From NCBI RefSeq assembly GCF_051622035.1, contig NC_135365.1:1912501-1976500 (forward strand): DNA of 64,000 nucleotides, given 5' to 3'. Below, piece after piece: positions 1 through 10,826 of the stretch. The notes beneath the pieces were generated by a model, which saw only the letters and a list, made by a program, of their open reading frames with translations, searched no databases and was not told the DNA's origin. Source of the DNA: Arctopsyche grandis. Its lineage: Eukaryota; Arthropoda; Insecta; Trichoptera; Hydropsychidae. A program made the position numbers and the translations under genes. Numbering within the stretch: the stretch's first letter is position 1; every line of letters begins with the position of its first letter.

Positions 1-597
1 GGAACGGTGCGGGTGGGGGAATTAGAAACGACAGTTTAGTTATGACCTCGTTTATTGAGCTTGAATGGCCGAGCCAGGGAGTTGCTCGGCGCCTCTGCCC
101 CTTTATGGCGGGGGCTGTGGATTGAGTAGGCTGTGGCTGGCTGGTCAGGAAGGGTTGACCAGCCACACCAAGACCTTCTCGGTTGGCGTCTCGCGAGCGT
201 CTGAGAGCTCTCCGTGTTCGAGGCTTGGGTCGAAACACGTGGTCGAGCTGGCCGTAGTCGATAAGGGTCGACTACGGGAGAAGCCAGACTCCTCGGAGGG
301 CTTCTATGCCAATGAGAGCTCGCCGTGATCGAGGCAGGGGTCAACCACGGGCCAGCCTGCCTGGTTGAGGCTGGTTTTTACGAGGCTGCTACATCTGGCG
401 GTCCGCGCCGGGATCACCGGACGTACGAACCCACGGGGGAATCTAAAGCCGACTGACAGATGGTCGGTGCAAAGAGTGGGAAAAAAGGCCGAAGGCCGTA
501 AGAGGACAACCAACGGCCATGAGGGCTTTTAGCTTGAACAAATGCTGTGACACGACTTTGGCCTTTTACTTGGATCCTCCACCCACCCCTACGCAAC
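1..597. repeat. GC-rich dispersed repeat, LTR-like
   Basis: The first ~200 bases resemble the insertion at 34330-34640. The last ~50 bases, ending CTACGCAACA, match the minus-strand piece at 16336-16425 and the end of the repeat closing at 63352. The CAACA end shared by three copies suggests an LTR terminus. Its reading frames are not conserved between copies, so I see no gene. The start lies outside the window. The family is not identified. Confidence 0.45.
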
Positions 598-1065
598 AGT
601 ATCTACATTGTGTTATTCTCTGCAATTACCGTCAGTGATACTACAAACACATTGCTGGAGGAGCGAAATGAATGTCTAAAAACAAATACTTCTAAGAGCA
701 TTGTGAATAATACCCGACTTGTGCGAAATTGTCGTAAAAGAGATAATTATGGACAAAATAATTCGAAAATGACCCTCCATCATTCACACCAGATATCCGT
801 GAACAAGTTATTTTATATTTGTGAACGAAATATCGGTTAACACAATATTTGTGAACGACATGTCTGTGAGCCGACGGCAGTGAACAAATTGTGTATGAAT
901 CGAGACATTTATTTTATTACATTCGATATTTTTAAGTTGGGCAATGTTAAATTATATTGCATTTACAGAAATTTGAGCTCCTGTCAAGCTTGGCCCTCGT
1001 CTGTTGCATGACTTCGCTATGCAGGAACTACGCTATTGCTCTAATAAGAATTAAATACAGAGACG
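598..1065. other. AT-rich 5' flank of ZAD gene 1
   Basis: No gene or recognised repeat is seen. The leader shared by other cluster members is absent here, which fits gene 1 being the most diverged copy. Confidence 0.4.
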
Positions 1066-2145
1066 ATGGAGTGTCGGCTTTGTCTTGGACCAGCTCCGGC
1101 CGAGTCTTCTGTCTCGATCTTCGGCAATCCTCATCCAGAGCGTTTGGTGCAACGCATTTGGACGTGCTGTCAAATTCAGGTCGGTTGCTGTTTACAGGTT
1201 TACAATTATGGACCCAATTGGTTAACTCTTCACACCGCTTTATCCTACCTTTTTCATCTGCAGGTTAAAAGAGGCGACGGGTTGCCGGACACGGTGTGTC
1301 TTTCGTGTAAGACCAATCTGGAATCGCTAATCAGCTTTCGAAAGGCTTGTTTTCGAAGCAACGAAACATCTCAACTGAGGTTAGATGATTGCTTGAAGAT
1401 CAAGACTGAAGAAGTTTTATTGGAAGATGTAATAGGGGACGATGGGCCTTCGTCACCGAAAATTCCCCGAAAGAAATGTAAAATTTGTTCAAAGACATTT
1501 CCCAGTGAATCTAAACTTGTTTCACACCAAAAAAGACATAGTGAAGAGAAGCCGTTCAAATGTGACATTTGTTTAAAATCATTTAATCAGAAATCTTATC
1601 TCGACTCACATAAAAAACGGCATACAGGGATAAAACCACACAAATGTGAGATTTGTTTAAAATCATTTGCTCTAAAATATAAACTCGAGTTACATAAAAA
1701 ATTGCATACTGGGATAAAACCATACACGTGTGATATTTGTTTAAAATCATATATTCAGAAATATCAACTTGTGTCACATTTAAAAACTCACTTGGATAAA
1801 AAGCCTTACCAGTGCGAAGTTTGTTTAAAATCATTTAGTATTAAATATAAACTTGTAATACATTTAAGATCTCACACGGGGGAAAAACCTTATGAGTGTG
1901 AAATTTGTTCAAAATCATTTTCTCAGAGTTCCTCTCTTGTGAGACATTTAAAATCTCACACGGGGGAAAAGCCTTACAAGTGTGAAATTTGTTCGAAATC
2001 ATATATTCAAAAATATAACCTCGTTGAACATGAAAAATTGCATACTGGGATAAAACCACACACTTGCAACATTTGTCTAAAATCATTTGTTTGTAAGTAT
2101 CAACTTGTGAGACATTTTAAATTTCACACGGGGGAAAAGCCTTAG
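1066..2145 (+). CDS. ZAD-C2H2 zinc finger protein, copy 1
   Basis: Predicted nuclear DNA-binding protein, exons 1066-1179 and 1264-2145 (331 aa). Exon 1 carries the first ZAD zinc pair (C3, C6 in MECRLCL). Exon 2 opens VKRGDGLPDTVCLSC with the second pair. The donor reads CAG|GTCGGT and the acceptor TTTTTCATCTGCAG. The 84-bp intron happens to be open in frame, so retention would only add 28 residues; the splice is preferred because it restores ZAD spacing (CCQIQ-VKRGDG). Eight C2H2 fingers follow, the first (KCKICSK...) intact only in this copy. A linker TGEKP then runs into TAG: relative to sister copies, CAA is missing from the CCTTACAAG codons, and finger homology continues in frame beyond. 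The array is thus probably truncated. ZAD modules dimerise in known family members; the targets here are unknown. Confidence 0.85.
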   Translation: MECRLCLGPAPAESSVSIFGNPHPERLVQRIWTCCQIQVGCCLQVYNYGPNWLTLHTALSYLFHLQVKRGDGLPDTVCLSCKTNLESLISFRKACFRSNETSQLRLDDCLKIKTEEVLLEDVIGDDGPSSPKIPRKKCKICSKTFPSESKLVSHQKRHSEEKPFKCDICLKSFNQKSYLDSHKKRHTGIKPHKCEICLKSFALKYKLELHKKLHTGIKPYTCDICLKSYIQKYQLVSHLKTHLDKKPYQCEVCLKSFSIKYKLVIHLRSHTGEKPYECEICSKSFSQSSSLVRHLKSHTGEKPYKCEICSKSYIQKYNLVEHEKLHTGIKPHTCNICLKSFVCKYQLVRHFKFHTGEKP

Positions 2146-3135
2146 TGTGACATTTGTTTAAAATTATTTATTCAAAAATCTAGCCTTGGCTCACATAAGA
2201 AATTGCATACTGGGATAAAATCACACAAATGTGACGATTGTTTAAAATCGTTTAATGAAAATTATAGACTTGTGTCCCATAAAAATTGCATACTGGGCCA
2301 ACACCACATAAATGTGATATTTGTTTAAAGTTATTTGTTCATAAAAATGAATTTGTAATACATTTAAGATCTCACACCGTAGAAAAGCCTTACAAGTGTG
2401 ATATTTGTTTGAAATAGTTTTCTAATAAACGCTACCTTGTAAATATATAACTTCAGATCTAACACTGACAATCATTCTTTAAAAAAATTTTGCTCGTGGG
2501 TTAATATAAGTTCTTATGAGATGTAATAATAACATAATATGTAAATATAAATATTGTTTATTATATGAATACTGTTTATATTCTATAACTGTTTATATTC
2601 TATACTGGGATAACACCACACAAATGTGACATTTGTTTAAAATCATTTAAACGTAAATATCAGCTCGTGTCACATAAAAAATTGCATATTCCGATAAACC
2701 GACACAAATATGAAGTTTATTTAAAACAATTCACCCAAAAATCGATCCTCAAGACACATAAAATCTCATTCTAGGAAATAGTTTTATTAATGTGACGTTT
2801 AATATATATTTAATATAATCACGTTTAATACATATTTTTTTAAATATCCAGACATGTACCCCCGGCCAATAACCCCCTGGACATTAACTCCCCATGTAAA
2901 TAAACCTCACGAGACATGATATCTCATTCTAAGAACTAACATAGTCTTATGAATGTGATAAGTTTTTGATAAATATCACATTGTGAGGCATTTAAATACC
3001 CACACCATACAAGTGTGATATGTGTTTGAAATCATTTTCTAATAAAAGCTACCTTGTAAGTCACTTGAGATTGCTACTTTGAAACACCAATTGAAACATT
3101 TGAGGTAGCTAAAAGCTAACTTGTAAGTCACTAGA
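2146..3135 (+). pseudogene. Decayed zinc fingers downstream of copy 1
   Basis: Finger homology continues in the gene 1 frame past the stop for about 45 codons, then loses frame near 2282 where sister copies have one more A in the CATAAAAAATTGC motif. A separate piece at 2608-2775 matches the last finger and tail of copies 2-4. A vestigial finger at about 3008-3080 (YKCDMCLKSFSNKSYLVSH) is shared with the 3' flanks of most other copies. All are remnants of a once longer array. Confidence 0.7.
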
Positions 3136-4130
3136 GATCTCACACTCTGGGACCCGAACCGTTATTTTTTTCGTTCCAGTTCGGTAAAAACAATATATAT
3201 CGGTTCAGTTCCGGTTTGTCGGTTTTCTTGTATTTGAATATTAACAAGTTAATGTAAATACACCCACACCAACTATACCTCTCTTTATATGACTTTTCGC
3301 TATAACTTATTGTGATCATATATGTAGGTACATAATTAAAATATCAAAATAGAATATTTCCTAGCGTTTGCAGATGCATTGCGGAATAGAGGGTGGATTC
3401 CGATGCAGACAAAATACATTTTTTTTTACTTATACTTACTTGACTTTCTCTAGGCTTACCAACTTTTCAACGGGCCCTCATTTTAGGAACAAAAGTGCGA
3501 CACCAGTTTAGAAATAATCTAGTAGTTTTTTATTCTAAAAGTATGAGTGTATCTATTTTTTAAGTTTTGTGGTTTCAATTTTGATTGAATCCAAATCCCG
3601 TAAAAATCATTCAACGTCATTTGCTCGCTGTGCAATTTCATTGTGGATTCTTTTAATCAAATTTATCTCATGGGTTATAAAAGTTGTAATAATAATATAA
3701 TATGTATATAAAAATATTGTTTATTATATGAATACTGTTGTTTATTATACATATGTACAACTTGAAAATTCGCTAAGCAGAATAAGTTTTTAAACGGAAC
3801 CTTATTATTATTATTTAATAAATCAGATGTAACAGCTTTAGAGATGATATTTTTATACCAGTATATGATTTCCTATCAGAAACTATTAATAAACAGTATA
3901 AATATCGGGGAAGCCAAATGCTTAAACTATTCTAGCTGCGCTATATTTGACTTATTCAGTATTGATGCTGCATTGACGCTTTATGCATTGATGTAGCTAA
4001 GCTGTGCAGCACATTAGAGTTGGAACAAAAGGCAACTTTCTCATACAATTTCATGCAAACATACATATGTATATGTATTTTTGTTTCAATTAATCGCGAT
4101 TGTCACCGGTTTTAGGCCTCGTGTTCCAGT
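3136..4130. repeat. Conserved 3' flank of the ZAD duplication unit
   Basis: Noncoding, AT-rich sequence nearly identical to 13650-14650 downstream of copy 3. Parts recur at 39110-39380, 47050-47310, 57165-57430 and 60128-60370. It marks the extent of the duplicated unit beyond the coding region. No function is seen. Confidence 0.7.
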
Positions 4131-4159
4131 GTCTTGAACGTACCTTTCGGAATGCTCAA

Positions 4160-4977
4160 AATTCCCGCAGTACATAAACAGATTTACGCCCTGTTTTCAT
4201 TGGTCTACAATTTCCCGCCCTTGTCCCGTATCACATTCACTTACGCACACTTTACGAGAGGGAGATAGAGATAGAGACCAGACCGAAGACGACGACCTGC
4301 AGATCTTCAGTGGAGGAGACAACGCGCCGCGCTTTACCACTGAGCAACATCACAAAACCGACGCAGGTGGCGTCTCGATTGAGAGCCCCTGGCGTCCGTA
4401 CAGTCGGCTTTCGTGGCCTTACGACCCACGATTTGGCCGATGTTTTTTGATGCTGTCCACCCTCGTCAGCACACGTGTAGTTGTTCGATAACGGTCGCCG
4501 CGTAAACATTGTGTTTTTTACGTGGCTCGTTCCTCGCCACTGAATCACCAGCTAGAGGCTGGTGATGTTTGACGATACTTGGAGACCAGCTCCAATATCC
4601 GTCTTCTTGTCTGTCTTCTTACCGAAGGCAGACAACTCAGCTACGCGTGGCTAACCTCAAAAGCACGCGTGGTTCTTAATTGACTCCCCCCCCCCTTGTT
4701 TTTTCTGTTTGCTCTATGTAAATTCAACTTGCAAATATATTCATCATATACAGCTTTATGACCTGTTTTTGATTACATATAATTTGCTGGCACTCTCCCG
4801 TATCACACTCACACTGACGAACACGGTACGAGAGCAGAGCAACCAGAAGCAGAGACTAGACCACCGACGACGAAGGAAGACACCGTGAGGAAACCAGCCC
4901 CGCCCACGCTTACCACGAGCTATCTCACAAACCGACATCAGGTGGCTCTTGATTGAGAACCCCTGGCGTCCGTACAG
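4160..4977. repeat. LTR-like repeat family B, two adjoining copies
   Basis: A partial copy (about 4160-4398) is followed by a longer one (about 4399-4977). Both end in GGCGTCCGTACA. Related copies lie at 51500-52020 and 60477-60953. A poly-C tract and a Pol II-like AT stretch recur at the same place in each. The family resembles an LTR, but no coding interior is present, so the assignment is tentative. Confidence 0.4.
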
Positions 4978-5000
4978 ATAAGTAAGTAATATGTATTTAC

Positions 5001-5361
5001 ACGGTCTCCGTGGCGAGACAGAATGTTAAACGACAGAAAACGCAAATATCGGAAGGCAAAGATCGAAAATCGAAAGATAAAAAAAAATGGTGCATGGTAA
5101 ACGGTACATACTCACATAATTTGCGCGAACAAGAGGAACATGCTTTTCCTCCCGTATTCTGCGCACGCACATTAATACGGGAGGAAAAGCCGGTTCTTCT
5201 TTTTCCTTTTGTATCCTGCTCGCGCAAATTAAGTGAGTATGTACCGTTTACCATGCACCATTTTTTTTATCTTTTGACTTAAGATCTTTCGATTTTCGAT
5301 CTTTGCCTTCCGATATTTGCGTTTTCTGTCGTTTAAAATTCTGTCTCGTCACGTAGACCCG
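5001..5361. mobile_element. Foldback element, arms ~150 bp
   Basis: The two halves are near-perfect reverse complements: the left begins ACGGTCTCCGTGGCGAGAC and the right ends GTCACGTAGACCCGT. The short loop lies around 5155-5195. Single arms of the same family occur at 8904-9112 and 16090-16180. No transposase is encoded. The DNA or RNA could form one long hairpin. Confidence 0.75.
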
Positions 5362-5436
5362 TATGGTACAATAGAACCACGATTATCCGGATTGTTAAAA
5401 ACAAACACAAATTTTACGATTTTGCTGCTTTGAAAT

Positions 5437-5881
5437 TTTATTTTTTTTATTTTATTTTATTTACATATATACCAGGAAGGCCTTACAGGTAAATCCCAAT
5501 GCGCCTTCCTGGCCAATTACAAATACAAATACAGCATTTTTATTATAAGTCGTTGAATTGCGAGACACTGAAAAAACTCGCAAATTAACGAGACATCTAT
5601 GAATTGTACATAAATTTTTTATTGTACATCAATCAAATTTTTCAAATAGTGGTGACATAGTAGGTAGGAAGGATTTTTAGCCAATTTTTTTTCTGGGAAC
5701 CGTTTCAACAATGAAATCAGAGAAAATTGGCAAACTCTGATAGGAAACGATCAACCTGGAGTCACAAATCCAGGTCTGACCAACAGCATACTCTGAAAAA
5801 TTCATTTTCATTCAGGGATAGAACCCGGCACCTTCTTGACGGTAAGCAGAAGCTTAACGTCCGAGCTATGCTGCTGGCTGC
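5437..5881 (-). mobile_element. tRNA-derived SINE, full-length copy A
   Basis: Read on the minus strand, the head at about 5880-5815 has a tRNA-like A box (TAGCTCGGACG) and B box (GGGTTCTATCCC). A unique body of ~330 bp follows, then a small palindrome (CCAGGAAGGC ... GCCTTCCTGG) and an A-rich tail of TAAAATAAAAT type. Three more copies lie at 15705-16087, 39521-39812 and 47456-47758. It would be transcribed by Pol III and mobilised by a LINE in trans. Confidence 0.75.
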
Positions 5882-5989
5882 ATATTAATTCTAAAATAAG
5901 AAGGAGAAATGAATCAGTTGTCTTCAAAATTCAATACTTTGAGTACGTTTGTTTCTTGAAAACTTGATCGCGATTAATTTTTATTGATC

Positions 5990-6166
5990 GCGAATATATT
6001 CTGTTTGTGTGACCAATTTTTAATTTTTGGGTGTGACCAGTTTTCTCGTGACCGATTTTAGGGTGTGACAAGTTTTCTCGTGACCAGTTTTAGGGTGACG
6101 GGTGACTGATCTAGAGCGACCGGTTGTCCTGTGACCGGTTCACATTTGACTAGTAGTCCGATTACC
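5990..6166. mobile_element. GTGACCAGTTTT-type MITE, partial
   Basis: Contains several copies of GTGACCAGTTTTCTC-like motifs and ends GACTAGTAGTCCGATTACC, the same terminus as the complete element at 40500-40689. It abuts the leader of ZAD copy 2. Confidence 0.55.
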
Positions 6167-6185
6167 GTCGGGTGCACGTTATTTA

Positions 6186-6256
6186 GTGCAGTCGACCTTA
6201 AGTGTCAAATTTATACAATAGATGTCACTAAAGAGTCAAGAGTCGGGTACGAGATA
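6186..6256 (+). promoter_or_regulatory. Conserved leader of ZAD copy 2
   Basis: Carries the cluster consensus TTAGTGCAG...CCTTAAGTGTCAAAT, then TTATACAATAGATGTCAC, just upstream of the start codon. The same block precedes copies 3, 4, 5, 6 and 8 and lies orphaned at 49497-49555. It is probably core promoter plus 5' UTR; the TTAGTGCAG part could be an initiator, which is inference. Confidence 0.5.
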
Positions 6257-7623
6257 ATGGAGTGCAGGCTTTGTCTTCGACCAGCTCTGGCCGAGTCTTC
6301 CGTCTCCATCTTCGGATATCCTCATCCAGAGCGTCTGGAACAAAGCATTCGGACCTGCTGTCAAATTTATGTCTGTTGCTGGTTACAGGTTACAATTATT
6401 GTGGACCCAATTGGTTAACTCTTATTCCCACCTTTTCTCATCTGCAGGTTAAGAGAGACGATGGGTTGTCAAACATAGTGTGTCTTTCGTGTAAGACCAA
6501 TCTGGAATCGTTAATCAGCTTTCGAGAGGCTTGTTTTCGAAGCAACGAAACGTCTCAACTGAGGTTATATGACTGCTTGAAGATCAAGACGGAAGAAGTT
6601 TTGTTGGAAAATGTAATATGGGACGATGAGCCTTCACTACCGACAATTCACCGAAAGAGTAGTGAAATTTGTTCAAAGCCATTGCCCAGTGAATCTGACC
6701 TTGTTTTACATAGAGAAAAGTCTTTCAAATGTGACATTTGTTCAAAGTCATTTAGTATGAAATATAAACTTGTGATACATTTAAGATCTCACACGGGGGA
6801 AAAGCCTTACAAGTGTGAAATTTGTTTAAAATCATTTTCTCAAAGATCTAACCTCAGAACACATGAAAAATTGCATACTGGGATAAAACCACACAAATGT
6901 GACACTTGCTTAAAATCATTTATTCGTAAACATGAACTTGTGTCTCATTTAATATCTCACACGGGGGAAAAGCCTTACAAGTGCGAAATTTGTTCAAAAT
7001 CATTTACTCATAGTTCCACTCTTGTTAATCATATAAGATCTCACACGGGGGAAAAGCTTTATAAGTGTGAAATTTGTTTAAAATCATATACTCGAAGGTC
7101 CCATCTTCTTTATCATTTAAGATCTCACACGCGTGAAAGGCCTTATGAGTGTGAAATTTGTTTGGAATCATTTACTAAAAAATCTAAACTCAAAACACAT
7201 GAAAAATTGCATACTGGTATAAAACCACACAAATGTAACATTTGTTTAAAATCATGTATTAGCAAATATGAACTTGTTAGTCATTTGCGATCTCACACAG
7301 AGGAAAAACCTTACAAGTGTGAAATTTGTTTAAAGTCATTTACTAAATATTCTGGCCTCAGGACACATAAAAGATTGCATACCGGGATAAGACCACACAA
7401 ATGTGAAGTTTGTTTAAAAGCATTCATCCAAAAATCTCACCTCAGGACACATGAAAACTCGCATACTGGGATAAAACCACACAAATGTGACATTTGTTTG
7501 AAATCATTTAAACATAAATATCAGCTCATGTCACACAAAAAATTGCATATTCCGATAAACCGACACAAATATGAAGTTTATTTAAAACAATTCACCCAAA
7601 AATCGATCCCAAGACCCACATAA
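6257..7623 (+). CDS. ZAD-C2H2 zinc finger protein, copy 2
   Basis: Exons 6257-6370 and 6448-7623 (429 aa), intron 77 bp with donor TAT|GTCTGT and acceptor TCTGCAG. The ZAD has C3/C6 in exon 1 and VCLSC at the start of exon 2. An acidic linker follows ([17 protein letters not shown]). The ancestral first finger is degenerate ([14 protein letters not shown], one cysteine lost). Ten good C2H2 fingers follow, with linkers alternating mostly between TGEKP-Y and TGIKP-H. The C-terminus is a ruined finger, HKYEVYLKQFTQKSIPRPT, where both cysteines are tyrosine; the same tail occurs in copies 3 and 4. Predicted nuclear DNA-binding regulator, target unknown. The frame is open throughout, so it may be functional. 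Confidence 0.88.
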
Positions 7624-8087
7624 AATCTCACTCTAGGAAATAGTTTTATTAATTTAACTAATATAACTCGTTGAATATATTTTTTTGTTAAATATCACAT
7701 TGTGGGTATCCGGACATGTACCCCCTGGACACACACCCCCAGCCAATAACCCCCTGGACATTAACTCCCCACGTAAATAAACCTCTCGAGACATGATATC
7801 TCATTGTAAGAACTAGTCTTATGAATGTGATAACTTTTTGATAAACATCATATTATAAGGCATTTAAATACCCACACCATACAAGTGTGATATGTGTTTG
7901 AAATCATTTTCTAATAAAAGCTACCTTGTAAGTCACTAGAGATCTCACACTTGGGGACCCGAACCGTTATTGTTTTCGTTCCAGTTCGGTAAAAACAATA
8001 TATAACGGTTCAGTTCCGGATTGTTGGTTTTCTTGTATTTGAATATAAACAAGTTAATGTAAATACACCCACACCGTCTATACCTCT
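7624..8087 (+). pseudogene. 3' flank of copy 2 with vestigial finger
   Basis: Matches the 3' flanks of copies 1, 3 and 4, including C-rich stretches (ACATGTACCCCCTGG). A decayed finger lies at about 7866-7935. It is interrupted at ~8088 by a LINE fragment. Confidence 0.6.
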
Positions 8088-8900
8088 CTCATCTTTTTGC
8101 GGATGATACATTAGTATATATATTAGGTAAGAATTCAAAAGAGATGTGTGATATTTTGAATGTGGAATTGACAAAATAAATAAATGGTTGTGTGTAAACA
8201 AATTCAAAATTAATATTAATAAAACAAAAATGAAATGGATAAATAATAAAACTGGTGTAGGTGAAGTGAAAATGGATGACAAAGTAATAGAGATTGTCGA
8301 TAGCATTAAATATTTAGGTATTTACATAGATTCAAGACTGAATTTTAAGGTACACGCTGAATATATTATAAAAAAAATGGCTAGAAAAGTTGGTGTTTTA
8401 TGTACGTTAAGAAATGTTTTAAGTTGAAAAAGTAAAGTTTTAGTCTATAATACAATTGTCTTTCCACACGTAGTGTATTGTGCCAATGTGCTTAACTTGT
8501 TTAGTGGTCAAAATTTAGGGAAAATACAAAAATTACAAAATAAAACTATGAGAGGTATTTTGAATGTTGGTAGATTAAAAAGTATTAGAAGTATGTTAGA
8601 TGAATTGGGATGGTTATCGTTTGACGGTGATCGTTTGTTTATAAGTTAGATCATAAGTTATTGCCAAAGTACTTTGATGATTATATAATAAGGAATAGAG
8701 ATAAACATAGTTTTTATACTAGAAATAAGGATAAACTAATTATAAGTAGAGTAAGAAAAAATAAGACAGCTGAGGGTGATTTTCACAGGGGTGTGCTCAT
8801 GTATAATACCCTCCCTGACTGCATCAGGTCTGCTAAGACCATGGAAGCATTCTTGCGAGGAGCGAAGAGACACCTATGTGAGGGACAGTACATATAAGTT
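8088..8900 (+). mobile_element. 5'-truncated LINE, reverse transcriptase 3' part
   Basis: Translation shows the RT motif HLFADDTLVYI near 8091-8123, then INKWLCVNKFKIN, IKYLGIYIDSRLNF, KVLVYNTIVFPHVVYC, LQKLQNKTMRGIL and a C-terminus with GVLMYNTLPDCIRSAKT. This order is typical of the end of Jockey/CR1-type ORF2. Several breaks are visible, such as a stop before INKWL and one at 8425-8427. It has inserted in the copy 2 3' flank directly after a sequence (TATACCTCTCT) that is continuous in the copy 3 flank, the pattern of a 5'-truncated LINE insertion. Related remnants lie at 18326-19945 and 27541-27920. Confidence 0.75.
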
Positions 8901-8903
8901 AAA

Positions 8904-9112
8904 TGGGTCTACCTCACGGGACCGAAAGTGAAACGTTCGAAAACGCAAATATCGGAAGGCAAAGATCGAAAATCGAAATATCTTAAGTCGAAAGATAAAA
9001 AAAGGGCCTCTCCCCCCGTCGTACATACTCACTTAATTTGCGCGAGCAGGATACAACAGGAACAAGAGGAACAGGCTTTTCCTCCCGTATTTTATTTACC
9101 TGTTGAATATAA
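8904..9112. mobile_element. Single arm of the 5001-5361 foldback family
   Basis: Shares GCAAATATCGGAAGGCAAAG, the following purine-rich stretch, TTTGCGCGAGCAGGATAC and TTTTCCTCCCGTATT with one arm of that element. The second arm is not visible here. Confidence 0.6.
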
Positions 9113-9328
9113 TAAATTCTAGAAATAAATTTTGTAGTTTTTTTCATTTTCATTCACCTAGTTTAATATTACACAATTTGTTTAATCTGCGAACTCTATT
9201 CATACACAAACTAATAACAAATAAATTAATCACACAAGTAAGCATGAACTAAGCATGTAAAATGGGTAAGTTTTGGTATTTTAGGTGGCTCATTACTAGT
9301 TTTTATTTTAATTACCTATATTATCAAA

Positions 9329-9533
9329 GGTAATTGGACTATTCGTCACATTGGGGTGGTCACAAAGACAATTTTTGCCATGAAAATCGCGAATACACAA
9401 TATTTGGCACTCAAGTTCTCGTTACTATGATAGTTATCGTTAGTATGATGGACTTTTCGGCTGCCAGATGTTCCATTATAGAGATTTTAGTGACTTTGTG
9501 ACGATTATTTTGTGACCAGTAATCACCGAACCG
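9329..9533. mobile_element. MITE with 8-bp target duplication TTATCAAA
   Basis: Begins GGTAATTGGACTATTCGTCAC and ends GTGACCAGTAATCACCGAACCG, imperfect inverted termini. TTATCAAA lies at 9321-9328 and again at 9534-9541. The interior matches 29835-30001 on the opposite strand. The ends match the element at 40500-40689, so they are one family with different interiors. There is no coding capacity. Confidence 0.7.
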
Positions 9534-9541
9534 TTATCAAA

Positions 9542-10419
9542 ATACATACATATGTCCTTTATTCTTCATAATTGTTTATTATATAACATATCAATTCTTA
9601 TACAAATCAAAATATTTTATTTTAATAGAGTCAAATTAATGTTTTCATTTTATATTACTATTTTTTGACATTAAAAACGTTTCAGAAAAATTAAATTTGA
9701 TTGAAATACAGATTTAAAATTGGTATTCTCCATGTTTGGAGCTACTTTGCATCTAAATTCTCATGGCGATCGACTTTTGTTGCTTTTTTTTTAGTTCTTA
9801 AAATTTAAAAATATTTATTTTTAAAATCAAATACATATTTAAATTATTTTAAAATTTTGGTCATTTCATTTTACAATTCAATCAACTGTTTTTAAAATTT
9901 CCCACGTATAATATGTACATTGGAACAATCATTGTTATGGTTTTTGATAGACTTTGGACATTATTTTCATTAATATTAATAGGTGATAAGAAACTGTAAA
10001 TTTTATGAAGCTCGTTTATTTCAAAAAGCTTTTTATTAAATTGATTCAATATTTTTTGTGTTCAAAGAAATTGAACCATTCTTTTTTGAAGAGAGGTCGC
10101 ATTATTATCCTTTCTCACAATTAAAAGTATTCTTATTTCGTGCAATAACAAAAACATATTCATTTGCTCAACCCCCTTACCTTAACTTCTCCCAAAAGAA
10201 TTAAAAATATTCTCCTTCAAAAAACTTTAAATCTAATTTAATTAATTATTGTTTATATTTTATTGTAAAATATGGAAATCATTATTATTTTCCAAATTCA
10301 CTCTCGTAATTGAGATCGACCAAATTTTGCTTCGAAATCACCCTAGTTTATTATCATTTGCCAATAGCCCTTAAATATACTATGTACTTCAACTTTGGTT
10401 ATTTCACACTATGGTAGTG
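9542..10419. other. AT-rich intergenic DNA, nothing recognised
   Basis: Only short random frames and simple A/T runs are visible. Confidence 0.4.
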
Positions 10420-10428
10420 TGAAAAAGC

Positions 10429-10817
10429 GGGTTTGGTGCATCTGCTCTAAAATCGCCAGATTAACAGAACGGCAGCTTTAAACGTAATTCTCGTTTTCTC
10501 GAATGATAGATTGCACATCAGATGACGAGTTACCTTTAGATGTGCACAGATGCAATTATTAAAATTGAGTTGGATCTTTCTGGCGAATTTAATAAGGCAA
10601 GATTCGGAACTTATCGAATCTTGCCTTATTAAACTCGCCTGAAAGATCCAACTCAATTTTAATAATTACCATTTTAATAATTGCATCTGTGCACATCGAA
10701 AGGTTACCCGTCATCTGCAATATATCATTCGAGAAGATGAGAATTGCATAGAAAGCAGCCGTCCGTTAATCTGTCGTTTAATTTGTCTGGCGATTTTAGA
10801 GCGGATGCACCGCATCC
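10429..10817. mobile_element. Foldback MITE with 9-bp duplication TGAAAAAGC
   Basis: Arms of ~190 bp are reverse complements meeting near 10608-10617. Termini are GGGTTTGGTGCATCTGCTC and its counterpart GAGCGGATGCACCGCATCC. TGAAAAAGC lies at 10420-10428 and again at 10818-10826. A 9-bp duplication with long inverted arms is the habit of Mutator-like foldback elements, so I infer a MULE-type MITE. No transposase is seen. Confidence 0.7.
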
Positions 10818-10826
10818 TGAAAAAGC

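Noticed and set aside
1583-2086. Minus-strand frames of 81-83 codons opposite copy 1
   Set aside because: Antisense shadows of the finger repeats; similar ones occur opposite most finger arrays.
1500-2140. Regular ~84-bp repeats resembling an array
   Set aside because: They are zinc finger codons (28 residues each), not CRISPR: no constant repeat plus unique spacer, and the DNA is eukaryotic.
4252-4938. Minus frames of 60-98 codons
   Set aside because: Inside LTR-like repeat B; not conserved in the other copies.
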